This document shows, piece by piece, positions 46,600 to 58,530 of a DNA stretch of 64,000 nt. This DNA comes from Rana temporaria (lineage: Eukaryota; Chordata; Amphibia; Anura; Ranidae): the NCBI RefSeq assembly GCF_905171775.1, contig NC_053489.1:144376142-144440141 (forward strand), given 5' to 3'. The notes beneath the pieces were generated by a model. It was not told the origin of the DNA, searched no databases, and worked only from the letters and a program-made list of their open reading frames with translations. Both the position numbers and the translations under genes were made by a program. Positions within the stretch are counted from its first letter, which is position 1. Each line of letters starts with the position of its first letter.

Positions 46600-47285
46600 A
46601 AGAGGAAATAGAGTGGAGTCTAGAGAAGAGGAAATAGAGTCTAGAGAAGAGGAAATAGAGTCTAGAGAAGAGGAAATAGAGTCTAGAGAAGAGGAAATAG
46701 AGTCCAGAGAAGAGGAAATAGAGTCCAGAGAAGAGGAAATAGAGTCCAGAGAAGAGGAAATAGAGTCCAGAGAAGAGGAAATAGAGTCCAGAGAAGAGGA
46801 AATAGAGTCCAGAGAAGAGGAAATAGAGTCCAGAGAAGAGGAAATAGAGTCCAGAGAAGAGGAAATAGAGTCCAGAGAAGAGGAAATAGAGTCCAGAGAA
46901 GAGGAAATAGAGTCCAGAGAAGAGGAAATAGAGTCCAGAGAAGAGGAAATAGAGTCCAGAGAAGAGGAAATAGAGTCCAGAGAAGAGGAAATAGAGTCCA
47001 GAGAAGAGGAAATAGAGTCCAGAGAAGAGGAAATAGAGTCCAGAGAAGAGGAAATAGAGTCCAGAGAAGAGGAAATAGAGTCCAGAGAAGAGGAAATAGA
47101 GTCCAGAGAAGAGGAAATAGAGTCCAGAGAAGAGGAAATCGAGTCCAGAGAAGAGGAAATCGAGTCCAGAGAAGAGGAAATCGAGTGGAGTCTAGAGAAG
47201 AGGACATCGAGTGGAGTCTAGAGAAGAGGAAATCGAGTGGAGTCTAGAGAAGAGGAAATCGAGTGGAGTCTAGAGAAGAGGAAAG
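46600..47285. repeat. 21-bp minisatellite, open in both directions
   Basis: About 27 copies of GAGTCCAGAGAAGAGGAAAT plus A, flanked by GAGTCTAGAG variants and, on the right, 26-bp units with GAGTGGAGTC. Because 21 is divisible by 3, a plus-strand 212-codon frame reads ESREEEI repeated and a minus-strand 174-codon frame reads LFPLLWT repeated. I see no promoter, splice site or homologous protein; I treat it as a satellite, not a gene. Array units are nearly identical, so it expanded recently. Confidence 0.92.
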
Positions 47286-47289
47286 ATGT

Positions 47290-48055
47290 TGTATAGAGAA
47301 GAAGGAAGATAAGTTGATAGACTTCATCCAGCTGTAATTGAGAGTAGATTTTGGTCATGGCCCAATTTCACACATATACATCATTCTGCAACTCTGTTAA
47401 TTTTGGAGGACATCACACTCCTCATCCCTGATTGACCATTATGAATATATAAGCTTTTCTTTTTTGTACAATGCAGAGCTGTAAAGTGATAATGTTGGAT
47501 CAATGTCCAGAATATGTAGGGGCCTCACCACGGAGCTGCTCACACCTGCAGGCTGTATCACAAGGAATGTGTGCATGTTGGCTTGCCAGATACTTTTATT
47601 GCCTGGGACAAACATATTAAACATGTGCAGTATAACATCAACCTGAGCACGCACGCAAGCAAACAGATCATTGACAATTCTTGTGGGAACACAGAGAGAA
47701 GGCCGTTTAGAGTGTATTAATAAATTAGCAGGTCTTTTTTATTTGCATGTTTACGTTACAAAAATGTACATTTTAGTGTATCCAGTGAGCATACAGATAT
47801 ATATCATCATTTTCTAGACAGGAAAAATATATCATACTGCCAGGAGGTTAGGTGTGTGTGTGTTAATAAGTAACTGTTAATATAACATTTTTATTTTAGT
47901 TATTATTTCAAGTAAAGCGATTCCAGACCAGAAGTTCTATAGCACAATAATAAGTACTGAATACATTTAGACATGTGTTGATGTTCTCTTACAGCAGCTA
48001 TTTAATCATTGCTATCAGGCTCCCTCAGTGCTATGTGCTAAGGGGCCTTATAACT
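47290..48055. other. No recognised feature
   Basis: Unassigned AT-rich DNA. Confidence 0.45.
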
Positions 48056-48059
48056 GTAT

Positions 48060-48300
48060 TAAAAGGTTTTATTATTATCCTTTATTGATATAGCACTAAC
48101 ACATTACACGGCAGTTTACAGGGAATGCATAATTATTCACATCAATCTCTGCCCCAGTGGAGCTTACAATCTAATTTCCCTATTGCACATGTATATGCAC
48201 TAGAGTCAGTTTTGTCAAATACTAATTAACTTACAAGTTTGTTTTAGGACTGTGGGAGGAAATTTAGGCACTTGGAGGAAATCCACGTGAACCAAAGAAG
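48060..48300 (-). mobile_element. SINE copy, degenerate, reverse orientation
   Basis: TATAGCACTAACACATTACAC, CTGCCCCAGTGGAGCTTACA and GGACTGTGGGAGGAAATTTAG, the reverse of the body and tail of the SINE at 7731-8095. Confidence 0.65.
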
Positions 48301-51070
48301 AACAGATCAGTGTCCCAAATGGAACACAGTTTGCAACTTCAGTGCTACAAACCACTTTTACCCCAAAATGCCTCCTTGTGGATCATTTTGGTTTACAACA
48401 ATTGATAAAGATTTGCTTATGTTTTCATAGCAGTCACGTGGCTGCTGTATAGAGATTTATCCCAAGGGTGCTGGGGGTGAGGGTTCAGAGACTCCTTACG
48501 ATGATTGGCAGCTTCTGCCAATGTCATATGCCCAAGGAGCAAACAGAAGAGTCCTTATGCTTTGTAGGCAGGGATACAGGGATGATTTATAGGGGGAGTG
48601 GGGAACTGGCAGAATCACCAGGTATTTCCTAGTAAAACAGCGTGTAGTTGCATAAGAAGGAACATGTATGAGTTAGTTATGAAAAAAATGCATTGTTGCA
48701 CAAAAAGGGGCAGCTACATGTCTTTATATACATAAGAATTGGTTTCTGATAATTGATTGTATTTTCTTACAAGTTAGGCGCCCTATATTGGTATTTTTTG
48801 TCATATATGTACATTTTTTTATCTGTAAAAATCTTACAGTCCTAGCACGTTTACGTTAAAGTACTCAGTGCTGTTAATGCAGTGACTTTGAGTAGAAAGA
48901 AGTATGTATGTTCCATCATGCTGTCAATAATGTCCTATACATGAATGAGTAGCAGTGTGTTTGTTGCATAACTAATTGCCTTTTTTTGCTTTTATAGGTA
49001 TGGATCTGTTCAGTTTTTTTTTCTCTGCTTACATTAGTGTTATTTGAAGCTGTCTGGGTATTTTATATTTGTGGTTTCAAGCAGATAATTGATAGTGTTA
49101 TTAGCTTATTGATGTTAATCATGTGTTATATCTTAAAAACATTAAACGCCAAGTTAAACATGGGAAGAATGTATCTATTATTCCAAACCCCTTCCTTTTG
49201 GCTACAATGAAATCCTTGCTTGATCCTTACAATATTATATTACTCCTTGGAACCTTGCATCATACACTTCCACCAATATTACTGTATATTAATACTGCAT
49301 TAGAAGCTTGACTCGTTTATAAGAAGGGGACTTCAGCAATGTCTGTCTTCTTAGTTTACCCCCTTTCAGAAAGCACCACACGCATGCTGAATCGTTTGTA
49401 CTCCATTCTGTTTAGAGAAGGAAATTATTGCTTATTCAATGGAGAGATTTCCATACGTTGTGGAAAATCTCTGTATTGCATTTAGGTGCAAATAACACCT
49501 TCCGTAATCAACATCACTATCCCACTTGCAGAAACTCACACAATATCTAGGGAACAACAATGGAGTATTATCTTGCTGGTTTGGCCAGAAATACAACAAT
49601 ATCACAGTTGGTGGTAAGTGGTCTCCCGATTCCAGCATCAGCACCTCCTAGTGGCCACAAAAAGTTTATCAACATCTAAAAACATGTCGCTATGCTAGGA
49701 GATATAAGAAGCATGTTACTACGACTTGGATATGTGATAACAATAAGGAGAAAACCCTGGGAATGATACATGGCATATATAGGAAAAAAAGAAAAGGGGA
49801 CAATCAAATAGATTGTTTAGTGGCATAGAAGAGCTCAAATAGCTGGTTGTCATAAGAGATTATTAGCAACACAGTAGGGTGAAATAAAACTGTGCTGGAG
49901 CCAGAGCTTTTCAAGGGTCGTATTATCATAGATGTGAAAGTATTGTATGTAGTTTGAGAAAATAGGATTTATCTGTATTAGCCACAGAGAGAGCAGTATA
50001 TGGTAATTTGATATGTGATCCATCTGCCTATGTGGTTTTTATCTGCCTACAATCTTTTATTGTAGTAAACTTGTGCTTTATGGAAAGTATAATGATGTGG
50101 TTTTTTTTTATGAAGCTGTGCTGGGACTGTTGTTAGACTTGTGGAGGAGAAGGGGTAACCCCTTGGAGGCTGCTGTGACTACAGTCCTAAGAGCTGTTCC
50201 TGGAGAAAGCTCTCAGGAGAGACCATTGGCTTCGGTGGGGTGTATGGCTTATGTGACCTCCCATAATTTAAAAGGTCCAGTATTCCGGGTGAGAGCCCAC
50301 CCAAAAGGCATGATTGATGGAAGCATTTTACTGTGTGCACACATGCAGTTGTAGGAAGATTGCACTGGAGATAAAATGAAGACACCTAGGACTTTTGAAC
50401 CACATTTATTATGCACAGTTAGTGATTTATTGCACATAGGTGCCCTAGCAATATTTATGTATATGTCCAGTCACTATTGATATTATATAGTTTGTTCACA
50501 TTTTTATCACTTTATGTTATATAATGGGTTGTACTAATTCATCCGTTGGATGTAGGGATTGTGTTTTTTATTAGAGCTGCACTTGATTTATTGATTTGGT
50601 ATTTAGGTGTAAATTACTAGTAGTGTTTAGCTGCTCTTAAGTGTTTGGGTTGATGTCCCGGGATTGGAGGTTTGTTTATTGTAATAATACATGTAATACT
50701 ACATGTCGGAATTGGACATTGTGCCAGAAAACATATAACAGAATTGTTTTAATCTGAGCTGAATTTGTGATGCGTAACCTCCTAATGGTATTTCTTTATA
50801 GGAGTTGATACTTGTATTCAATACCATTTTGTGCCTATTTACAAACTCCATTAACATCATTAGTGCCAACCTTGTCACATGCGGAAAATATTAGTGGGCT
50901 GTGAAAAATGCAAATCTAGCCATACAACTTTTCTGGTAACTTATCAGGCAAGTTTTTTCCTATACCGGGGGCCATTTGCAGGCTACCTGAAGGTGATTGG
51001 ACACTTGCAAAACAAATTCTAGGGCCTCTTCTAGTGAACACTAATATAACCCTGCCCACTTTGTGAGACT
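48301..51070. other. No clear feature
   Basis: 2.8 kb without repeat termini I can name. Around 49320-49870 several frames read protein-like text (for example ENLCIAFRCK, NNNGVLSCWFGQKYNN), which may be an old retroelement, but stops break it and I cannot classify it. Confidence 0.4.
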
Positions 51071-51072
51071 CC

Positions 51073-51830
51073 ATGTCAGGGTCCCAGCTCTGGTGGCCCC
51101 CGTGCGGCGCGCATGCGCGGTAGATCGGCGCTTTGGCGCATACCCGGACGCCTTAGGCGCGTGCACAAGCGCGCACGGGCGCGCACCTTCTTGGGGCCAA
51201 TCAGAGGCATGACCGCCCTATTTAAACCAGCCCCTGTCTTTAGACAGGTTGCTGGTTTATCATCAGCTTGTCTGTATTCCTGTTGCTGTTCCTCTGTGCT
51301 ATTTACCCGTATTTCCTCCCGACTCAGCTCTCTCCCGGAAATTGACCTTGGCTTGCCTCTGACTTCGCTGCTTTCTCCCAACCTTGACCTTTGGCCTGTG
51401 ACACGGATCTGCTGCTGTCTCCTGCCCCTGAACCTTGGCTTGCACCCTGGACTTGTCTCAGCCTGTCCCTTGAACTTGAACTTGACCCGCATCCCGCACC
51501 AGCCTCCATCAGTCTCCTGTCTCTGGTGCCGTTCACCGTTGGCCGCGCTGCTGGCTCCTACCTTGGCTGCCGCCCTGCAAGTCCAGCTGCCACCTTCCAA
51601 CAGTCGCCATCCAGTTCTGTTACTCCGCTGGCACCGGTACCTCCTTGTGCCTCTGCCTCCTGTCTCAACTCCAGGGGGCGGGCGCGCTAGGTCATAAAGG
51701 TGAGCCGCCCTCAGCATCTCGGCCTCGGTGAGTACTTGAGTCCTGATACTCCAGCTTTTTGTTAATGTGTTTAAGTGATGGGCCAGTTGTCCTCTGAATA
51801 AATAATTTTTAAGCCCTTTTTTTCTGAAGC
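51073..51830 (+). promoter_or_regulatory. CpG-rich segment with TATA and polyadenylation signals; possible solo LTR
   Basis: Starts TGTCAGGGTCCCAGCTC. It has a dense CpG stretch (51103-51190), a TATA-like CCTATTTAAACC at about 51217 and a pyrimidine-rich CTTGACC/CTTGGCTTG region. AATAAATAA follows at 51799. Promoter plus poly-A signal within 750 bp of isolated sequence fits a retroviral-type LTR; I see no target duplication or internal region. The 213- and 194-codon frames here look like composition artefacts. A host CpG-island promoter is the alternative. Confidence 0.35.
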
Positions 51831-51839
51831 TTTTGTTAA

Positions 51840-53476
51840 GATATGACTGCTTACTGCCTTGGGCTACCTAGCAGTTTCCAGATCGATTACTCTTCGTGTG
51901 TACCTTGGGGATTGTACCCAGAAGCCCCTACATGGGGCCAGCCTGTAATGTTGGCTTCAGATACTGGATCTTCTGTTTGGTATTTCCCTTGGCACGTAGT
52001 GCATTGTGTACAGGTAGCTGCAGAGCACTATACAGGTCTAGGGCTTTTTTTCTATGGTTCCCAGACCTCCCAGACCTTGTTGGGCAAAGACTAGACCCAT
52101 AGGTCCAGTGTTGTGGATAAGGTAAGACATTGGTTCCTTGCTTTTAATATACAATCTGCAGTGCGTAGCAAGCTATGCAGTTTTATAGGCAGCAGATTTG
52201 GGAATTATTCACTTTGTGATAACTCCTATCATTATGTCTCTAACATTTTTGGGTGTGAGCAACTTAAATGTGTCGGTTTCCCTCCTCCTACCTATCTTGT
52301 TTTGGGAGGATGATGTAACCGAGTAAGGTGTCCTGGGGTAGCATGACAAATTTGCCTCTGCCACCCAAAATGCACATAGCACGTTGTGGCACGCCTGCTG
52401 CCATCTCCAGTATCCAGGCACGCAAAAGGTTGATCACAGGTACAAGGTAGCTGGAATAAAAGGGCCAAATAGTTGCAATAGTTGTTCTTGCTGTACTTCT
52501 AGGATCTTTGGTTTCCAGAGGCCAGACATGCTACACATCTTTTTATTCCCCATGACCCTGCTTATAAATCAGAGGTGGAACCTCCTTCACTTGAGGTTAT
52601 TATGGAGGAAAGTATTGAAGACAGCAAAGATGGTTGCACTTAATGAGGTATAAGCTACAACTTTATGCCAAATGCTGTCTACTATGCCAAAGCTCTCTAC
52701 CGTGGAAAGGTAAATTGATATGGTGCGCATAACTCTTTGCCTAGCAGCACCTGGCTCTCTACAGCCTAAACAAGCCCCTATGGGCACTATAAAAACTGTC
52801 TAAGTCAAGAAAGACTTTTCCGATTTACACACAGATTGAATGTGCACTTTATTAGTCTGTATTGAATGTGCACTTTGTGAGACTGGACCCGTTCTGAAGA
52901 GGTATTTACTGCTTTTAAGCTTTTTGCTGAAATGTATCCTAAGGAAAAGACATTTAAGAGGATGGATCTTGTGGATCCTGGCATTTCAGTTTTCAATAGA
53001 CACTTTTGCAGTTTCTATTGAGGATGTTCCCGGTTTTAAAGATTCTGTTGATAGTCACCTGGAAGCCCTCCTTAATGCCCCACTCCAGGCTAAATCAAAT
53101 TGTTTGTCATCCCTACTTAACTCCCTCCCACCCACCCACCTCTAACCCATAGTTATAAGCATTTTCTCCCTTACCTTGTGAAGCCATATATACTTACCTA
53201 AGTACTCCCTACAGGTCCCTCACCACCACCGGTTCTGGGCTGGGGGGGCCACAGATCCAGTGCTGCAATGCCCGTTGAGATCGCCAGTCCTTTGTAATAA
53301 TGTAATTCTCTTCTGGATCCTGAGAGAACCCCATCATCGGACATCCAATAGGAAGTGTCCACATCATGCAAGTTCTGACGTGGACACCCAAAGCATAGGA
53401 AGTATATGGACATAGAACAAGCATAGCCAATTCTTAGATTGGCCAACACTTCTGTCCTGCCAGACAAAGCTCCCTC
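51840..53476. other. Unassigned, with short protein-like frames
   Basis: Plus-strand stretch 52500-52645 reads PEARHATHLFIPHDPAYKSE then VEPPSLEVIMEESIEDSKDG. Near 52900-53030 there is text like FKLFAEMYPKEK. Stops intervene. Could be an old retroelement; I cannot name it. Confidence 0.3.
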
Positions 53477-53479
53477 TGA

Positions 53480-53743
53480 GGCCCCGTACACACGACAGAG
53501 GAACTCGAGTTCCTCGTCGAGTTTTGGGATGAAGCCGCCGAGGAGCTCGGCGGGCCGCCTTCTCCCATAGAACAACGCGGACAACGAGAAAATAGAGAAC
53601 ATGTTCTCTATTTTCTCGTCGAGTTCCTCGGCGGCTCCATCGAGCCAAAACTGTACAGACGACAGAGTTTCTCGGCAGAATCCGGGTTTTGACCGAGTTT
53701 CTCTGTGAATTCTGCCGAGAAACTCTGTCGTGTGTACGAGGCC
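53480..53743. mobile_element. Harbinger-like MITE, CCCCGTACACACGACAGAG type
   Basis: TGA on both sides (53477-53479 and 53744-53746). Ends GGCCCCGTACACACGACAGAG and, inverted, GGCCTCGTACACACGACAGAG. Inside, GAGGAACTCG and GAGAACATGTTCTC palindromes. 264 bp. Confidence 0.92.
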
Positions 53744-53746
53744 TGA

Positions 53747-55144
53747 CACGTTGGGTCTTCAATCTTGCTCTGGAATGGGGAAAGTCTTCCTTCACGTCTT
53801 GAAAGGTGGTAACAATGTATACCGGCCTTATAATAAATATATGAAATGAAAAATAATGGATGATAATTACTTTGGTCAGGTTCAAATTATTTCAGAGAAA
53901 ATTGTGGGTTTTTCTTCTCTTTGTAGAGGAGTACCAGCAAATGTGTATACAGACAGCTATTTTCAAGTCATGTCTACCAAGTTTTAATGTACATGTAAAC
54001 CCTAACTAATTTAGTTTGCTGAAGTACTGTGTGTCATAAACAATTATTTATGTTCTTTTTTTTCCATAAAACCTTTTTTTCATCATCATTTGCATCTCAG
54101 TGATAATGATTTCCCCATCCTCTTTCTGTCTACATAAACTTGCTCCGTCTTTGGCTGCACATCATTGCTCTGGACCGGCTTTCTGATAGTGACATAGGTG
54201 GACCATGTCTCTACAGTCTGTGCTGGGAGGGCTACTTGTAGATAGGGTGATAATGCAGGGGCAAAATAAGGAGACCCCATAAAAGGAAGTGCTTGAACAT
54301 GGACCTACATAGAAAGAGAGATTATTTTAGTAAAAGTATCACGTTTAAATAGATTAAAAAGAATGTGCCAAATTACATGAACATCTTGAATGTTATATGA
54401 TATTTTAATGATTGAGTTTGCATATAATTTAATATGTGCATATATTCTTTTTATGTTTGAGTACTTTTATTGTGAGACGTGATGGTATTTGGACCCTTAG
54501 AAAACTGTTTTGTAAACGTTTGCAGCCTATAAAATTGTCTAGTGTTGTGCTAACCGCACACCTTAATACATGGTGAACAAAGCATTTTTGTGTGTCTCAG
54601 TCAAGGGTGCCCCGTAAAATCATTCCAAGCTCAATACACAATTTCAGCATTATGAGGCTATTGGCAGTTTAGAATCGCTATAAAACACTGCAGATCACTT
54701 TTATAGTTCTGCATGACATTTCATATTTCAGATTAATTAATCAAAGGAGACAGGCTTCTACCCAAGGAAAAAATCTATTTCACCAAAACGTACTTGACAA
54801 CAGCATTTTCAGGTTATATACATTATGTTACAGGTAGTTTAAGTGGGGTCACACATCCCTTAACTGGACATACATTTTGGAGTTTCTTGTAACTAAATAA
54901 ATCATTCCAATATATCATGTAACTAAATAAATCATGCCATCCCAGCCAATAGAGAATACAGGAGTCATAAGAAAACTAGGGCAAGATGGCGGCGGAACTG
55001 ACAAAACAACCAGGGAGAGATCTTCCAAAGGCTCCACTGTGCACATCCTGCCCTGTGCCACATTTTGCTATGCAAGCTACACTCAGAATATGTTAATTAA
55101 AATGTAATAATCAAATTATGAGGAATTTCCTGGCACTATTCATC
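53747..55144. other. No recognised feature
   Basis: AT-rich DNA. A direct repeat ATCATGTAACTAAATAAATC (54890-54930) is the only pattern noticed. Confidence 0.45.
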
Positions 55145-55148
55145 TTAA

Positions 55149-55573
55149 AGTGGAACTTCACTCTCTCAATCAAAATGGATTATTTATAATCCTTATGCCG
55201 CTAGCATTAGTAAATTGATAGGAAAGTATATCATATGTACTTGTTTTAAACTTTTTTTATTTTGCATTTCTTCGGCTACTTCCTGGTTTCCATGTCTAGT
55301 CAAATGATGTCATACATCCCATGAGTCTTCAGGAGGGGAGGGAGGTTTCTCAGCTCAGCCCACAACTGAGTTAATGGCAGATGGATTCCAAGAACTAAAT
55401 GCTACATAAATCATCTGACCTTACTCAAGATGGCCACTGCCAGAAATGTCAGGGAGTGTTTTTCAAAATGAAAAGAACAAAGCATGGATGGATGGAGGAG
55501 TTTGGTTTGAATATTAAGAATTATTTATATAGCATTTTTGGTTTGTGTTGCTCAGATGCAGTGCCGTTCCACT
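55149..55573. mobile_element. TTAA-type MITE, AGTGGAACTTCAC end
   Basis: TTAA 55145-55148 then AGTGGAACTTCACTC; right end GTGCCGTTCCACT followed by TTAG. Same class as 13548-13969. Confidence 0.7.
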
Positions 55574-55740
55574 TTAGGTACTTTTGCAATAACCCCAAGA
55601 AACTGATTAGATTTGTTTTTTAGGTTAACATATTACCAAAGAAATAACACACACTCACAATTAAAAATAATAAAAATTAACATTTACTTAACAGAACAGA
55701 AGACATATTACAAAAATAGCAGTCTTGCGTCTTACGGGTT

Positions 55741-55965
55741 GTGTCTGTGCCCACGCAGCTGGTTTAGCAGTCCACGGATTTTAAATCTCTTCTCCAGTTC
55801 TTTCTGCAGAACTTCCAGGATGGATCAGAGTGATTCTCTGTGCTGGTGTTGGCCATTCAGAATCACTCTGATCCTTCCTGGAAGCCCTGCAGAAAGAAGG
55901 GGCAGAAGAATGTGGATTTCAAATCCCTGAACTGCTATACTGCTGCATGGGCACCGACAACTCAT
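55741..55965. repeat. Imperfect long hairpin element
   Basis: Arms about 55745-55838 and 55855-55965. The core is near perfect: GGATCAGAGTGATTCT against AGAATCACTCTGATCC, with TTCTTTCTGCAG against CTGCAGAAAGAA. Outer parts are diverged. Flanks not resolved; probably a short fold-back transposon. Confidence 0.75.
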
Positions 55966-56167
55966 CACCCATGGAGGTGGGGAGTGGGCAGGTTAATACT
56001 GCACATTGGTAACCTTGTGTTTCTGTTCTGGGCCCTTCAAGGAAGTTATACTGTATAGTATATTTGTGCTTTTAGATATACAATAAATGTGAGAGAGGCT
56101 AGTATACAGCAGTCCTCAGGTTATTAACCACTTACTGTCCGCCCCATAGCAGTTTTACTGCTACAGG

Positions 56168-57380
56168 ATAAGTCTAATGTTTAACACCTGTGCAATAATA
56201 CACAATCAATCCAGGGACATATGGCACATTGACTAGATGGATAAAGATATAGTAATAGCTCGCTAAACCTCTATACCTGCTTAAAATTTATACCCAATTT
56301 ATACCCAAAAACAATATAAAATTGCTATAATAAAAAACATCAAACATTATGAAGATAATTATTCACCAAAATTTAAATGTATTAAACATTAGTGAATAAA
56401 GTGCCAGTGCTCAGAATAAGGGTGAGTCCTTAAGATGAATTCTCATAACAGGAGTCTGTTCTTATATAAGAAATTCTTGTTCAGATGCAAAGAAATTCTT
56501 TAAAAAAAGGGCCTGGCTAGGTATGTGCTAGAAGGGGCGGACAGAAAAGCATTGCTATGGGTGGTAGGCTGTGAACTTCCTTGGCCAAGAACCAGGCTTT
56601 CTGCACACAATTTTTGACCGCTGCTGTGAACAAGTGCCAGGGTTATGAGAATGTGTCTAGGCAGCCTCCTGAGTTCCTGAGCAGCTTCTCCAGACAGATC
56701 TTACAGACAATGCTTTATGAATTATAGGAACCCACAGCAATATCACACTTCAGTTTTTAAAAGGACCCTCTATGTATGTGAGTCTGCATTTGTTCTAAGG
56801 AAACAGGATATAGTGAACGGCATTAAGCCACTCACAGCAGAGCTGTGAAAAAGCCTGCTTTCATCTTTTTTGGCATAAGCTAAATGATTAATTACATCTG
56901 GTGAGTTTGCATCCATTGGGAGAGGAGCACAAACTCACAAGGAGTGAATTGGTGTGGAGTGATATTGTAGTAGGTGTACATATTCACCATCACAGCATGG
57001 ATCAACAATCACCGTCCAAAGATTTCTTTATTGTTGAGAGATCACATCACAGAGATAAGTGCAACATTTCGGGGCCACGCAGGACCCCTTCGCCAGGCAT
57101 GTCATCACTTGCTTGACGTTTCCAGGACCCAGCTGGTAATCGCTGCAGCACCTACCATTGTATGAGCCTTGTTTGCCAGAAACGTGTGCAATATTAATAT
57201 TGATAAGACTGATATTGTAGTAGGACAAGCACTTTGAGCTTTATTCACTAATGTTTGATACATTAGAATTTTTGGTTAATTATCTTCATAATTTTTTATG
57301 TTGTTTTTGATAGCAATTTTATATTGTTTTGGGTATACACTTTAAGCAGGTATAGAGGTTTATTGTGCTATTATTCTAAA
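56168..57380. mobile_element. Second fold-back element with 14-bp target duplication
   Basis: Flanked by TTTACTGCTACAGG (56154-56167) and TTTACCGCTACAGG (57381-57394), 13 of 14 identical. Inverted arms of about 140-170 bp: 56238-56405 (CTAAACCTCTATACCTGC, CAATATAAAATTGCTAT, AACATTAGTGAATAAAG) and 57228-57380. As in the first fold-back, an unpaired segment of about 70 bp lies outside the left arm, and the centre holds a GAAA-containing hairpin. No coding frame. Confidence 0.75.
57063..57096 (-). other. Hammerhead-like hairpin motif in the second fold-back
   Basis: The minus strand reads CTGGCGAA, stem GGGG/CCCC, GAAA, then TGTTGC. The first block differs from CUGANGA by one base. Same order of parts as at 5543-5574. 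Confidence 0.35.
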
Positions 57381-57420
57381 TTTACCGCTACAGGGTGACA
57401 GATGTGCGCCGGATCACGTG

Positions 57421-57463
<43 letters not shown>
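57421..57463. repeat. (TA)n microsatellite
   Basis: About 20 TA units inside TTAA copy 6, at the turn of the GGATCACGTGTATG / GAGATTCGGC hairpin. Confidence 0.95.
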
Positions 57464-57467
<4 letters not shown>

Positions 57468-57930
57468 TTCGGCTCTTTTAGGTAGGGGCGTACAGGTGCG
57501 TCACTAGGGGCTTGGTCCCGCTGTGTGTGATCAGCTCGATGTCCGCCAGCACCCGCCAATCATCCTGCAGACACACAGAACAGAAGTCTGCCTATGTAAA
57601 CAAGGCAGATCGCCATTCTGTCAGTAAGGAAGGCATAGATCCTGTGCTTTGAAGCAGGGAGCAGGATCCATGTTACCCCTAGTAAAAACACCTCCCACAT
57701 TGTACAAAAACACAAGCTAGGCACATAGTTAACCCTTTGATTGCCCCTGATGTTCCCCCATTTCCGAACCAGTGTCATTAGTAAAGTGACAGTGCATATT
57801 TTTTAACACTGATCACTGTATTAGTGTCATTGGTCCCCAAAAAGTGTCAATTAGCGTCAGAATGTCCGCTGCAATATCGCAGTCCCACTATAAGTTTGTA
57901 GACTCTATAACTTTTAGACGAACCAATAAA

Positions 57931-58530
57931 AGGCATGCCTCAATAAAAGGCACATGACAGCCCTCCTGGAGTTTGCCAAAAGGCACCTGAAGCACACAAA
58001 ATCCTCTGGTCTGATGAAACAACGATTGGCCTGAATGGCAAGTGTTTTGTCTGGAGGAAACCAGTCAGAACTCATCACCTGCCGTTACATCCCTACAGTG
58101 AAACATGGTGGTGGCAACATCATGCTGTGGGGATATTTTTCATCAGCAGGAACTAGGAGACTAGTCAGGATCGAGGGAAAAATTAATGCAGCACTGTACA
58201 AAAACATCCTTGATGAAAACCTGCTCCAGAACACTCTGGACCTCAGACTGGAGCGAAGGTTCATCTTTCAACAGGACAACGACTCTAAGTACACATCAAG
58301 ATAACAAAGAAGTGGCTATGGGACAACTCTGTGAATATTTTGGAGTGGCCCAGACTTGAACCCGATTGAGAGATCTGAAAATGGCTGTGCACTGACACTC
58401 CCCATCCAACCTGATGGAGATTGAGTGTGAACTGAGTGTGAATTGAAAAGTGGGTGTAACTGCTCAAAAAGAGGTGTGCCAAGCTTGTAGCATCATACTC
58501 AAAAGTATTGAGCAAGGCACTGTACATATT
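57931..58530 (+). pseudogene. Tc1 transposase fragment (element E)
   Basis: Plus strand: HMTALLEFAKRHLKHTKSSGLMK-like text, then TVKHGGGNIMLWGYFSSAG and ERRFIFQQDNDSKYTSR (catalytic Asp; PKH altered to SKY). Then frameshifts and WPRLEPD, with the PIENLW region deleted. The first Asp-containing LWSDET region is frameshifted (CTCTGGTCTGATGAAAC). N-terminal half absent. Confidence 0.82.

Larger units (their letters stand above)
56128..57930 (+). mobile_element. TTAA-type element, copy 6, split by a second fold-back
   Basis: TTAA 56124-56127 then CCACTTACTGTCCGCCCC and GCAGTTTTACTGCTACAGG. It resumes at 57395 (GTGACAGATGTGCGCCGG) after the fold-back. The later part has GTGTCATTGGTCCCCAAAAAG and GTCCGCTGCAATATCGCAG like other TTAA elements. 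The right end is replaced by a Tc1 fragment. Confidence 0.75.

Noticed and set aside
51076..51717. Opposed 213- and 194-codon frames
   Set aside because: CpG-rich, low-stop composition; no recognisable domain and both strands open at once.
53198..53885. 183- and 173-codon minus-strand frames
   Set aside because: They run through the MITE at 53480-53743 and its palindromes; no domain seen.
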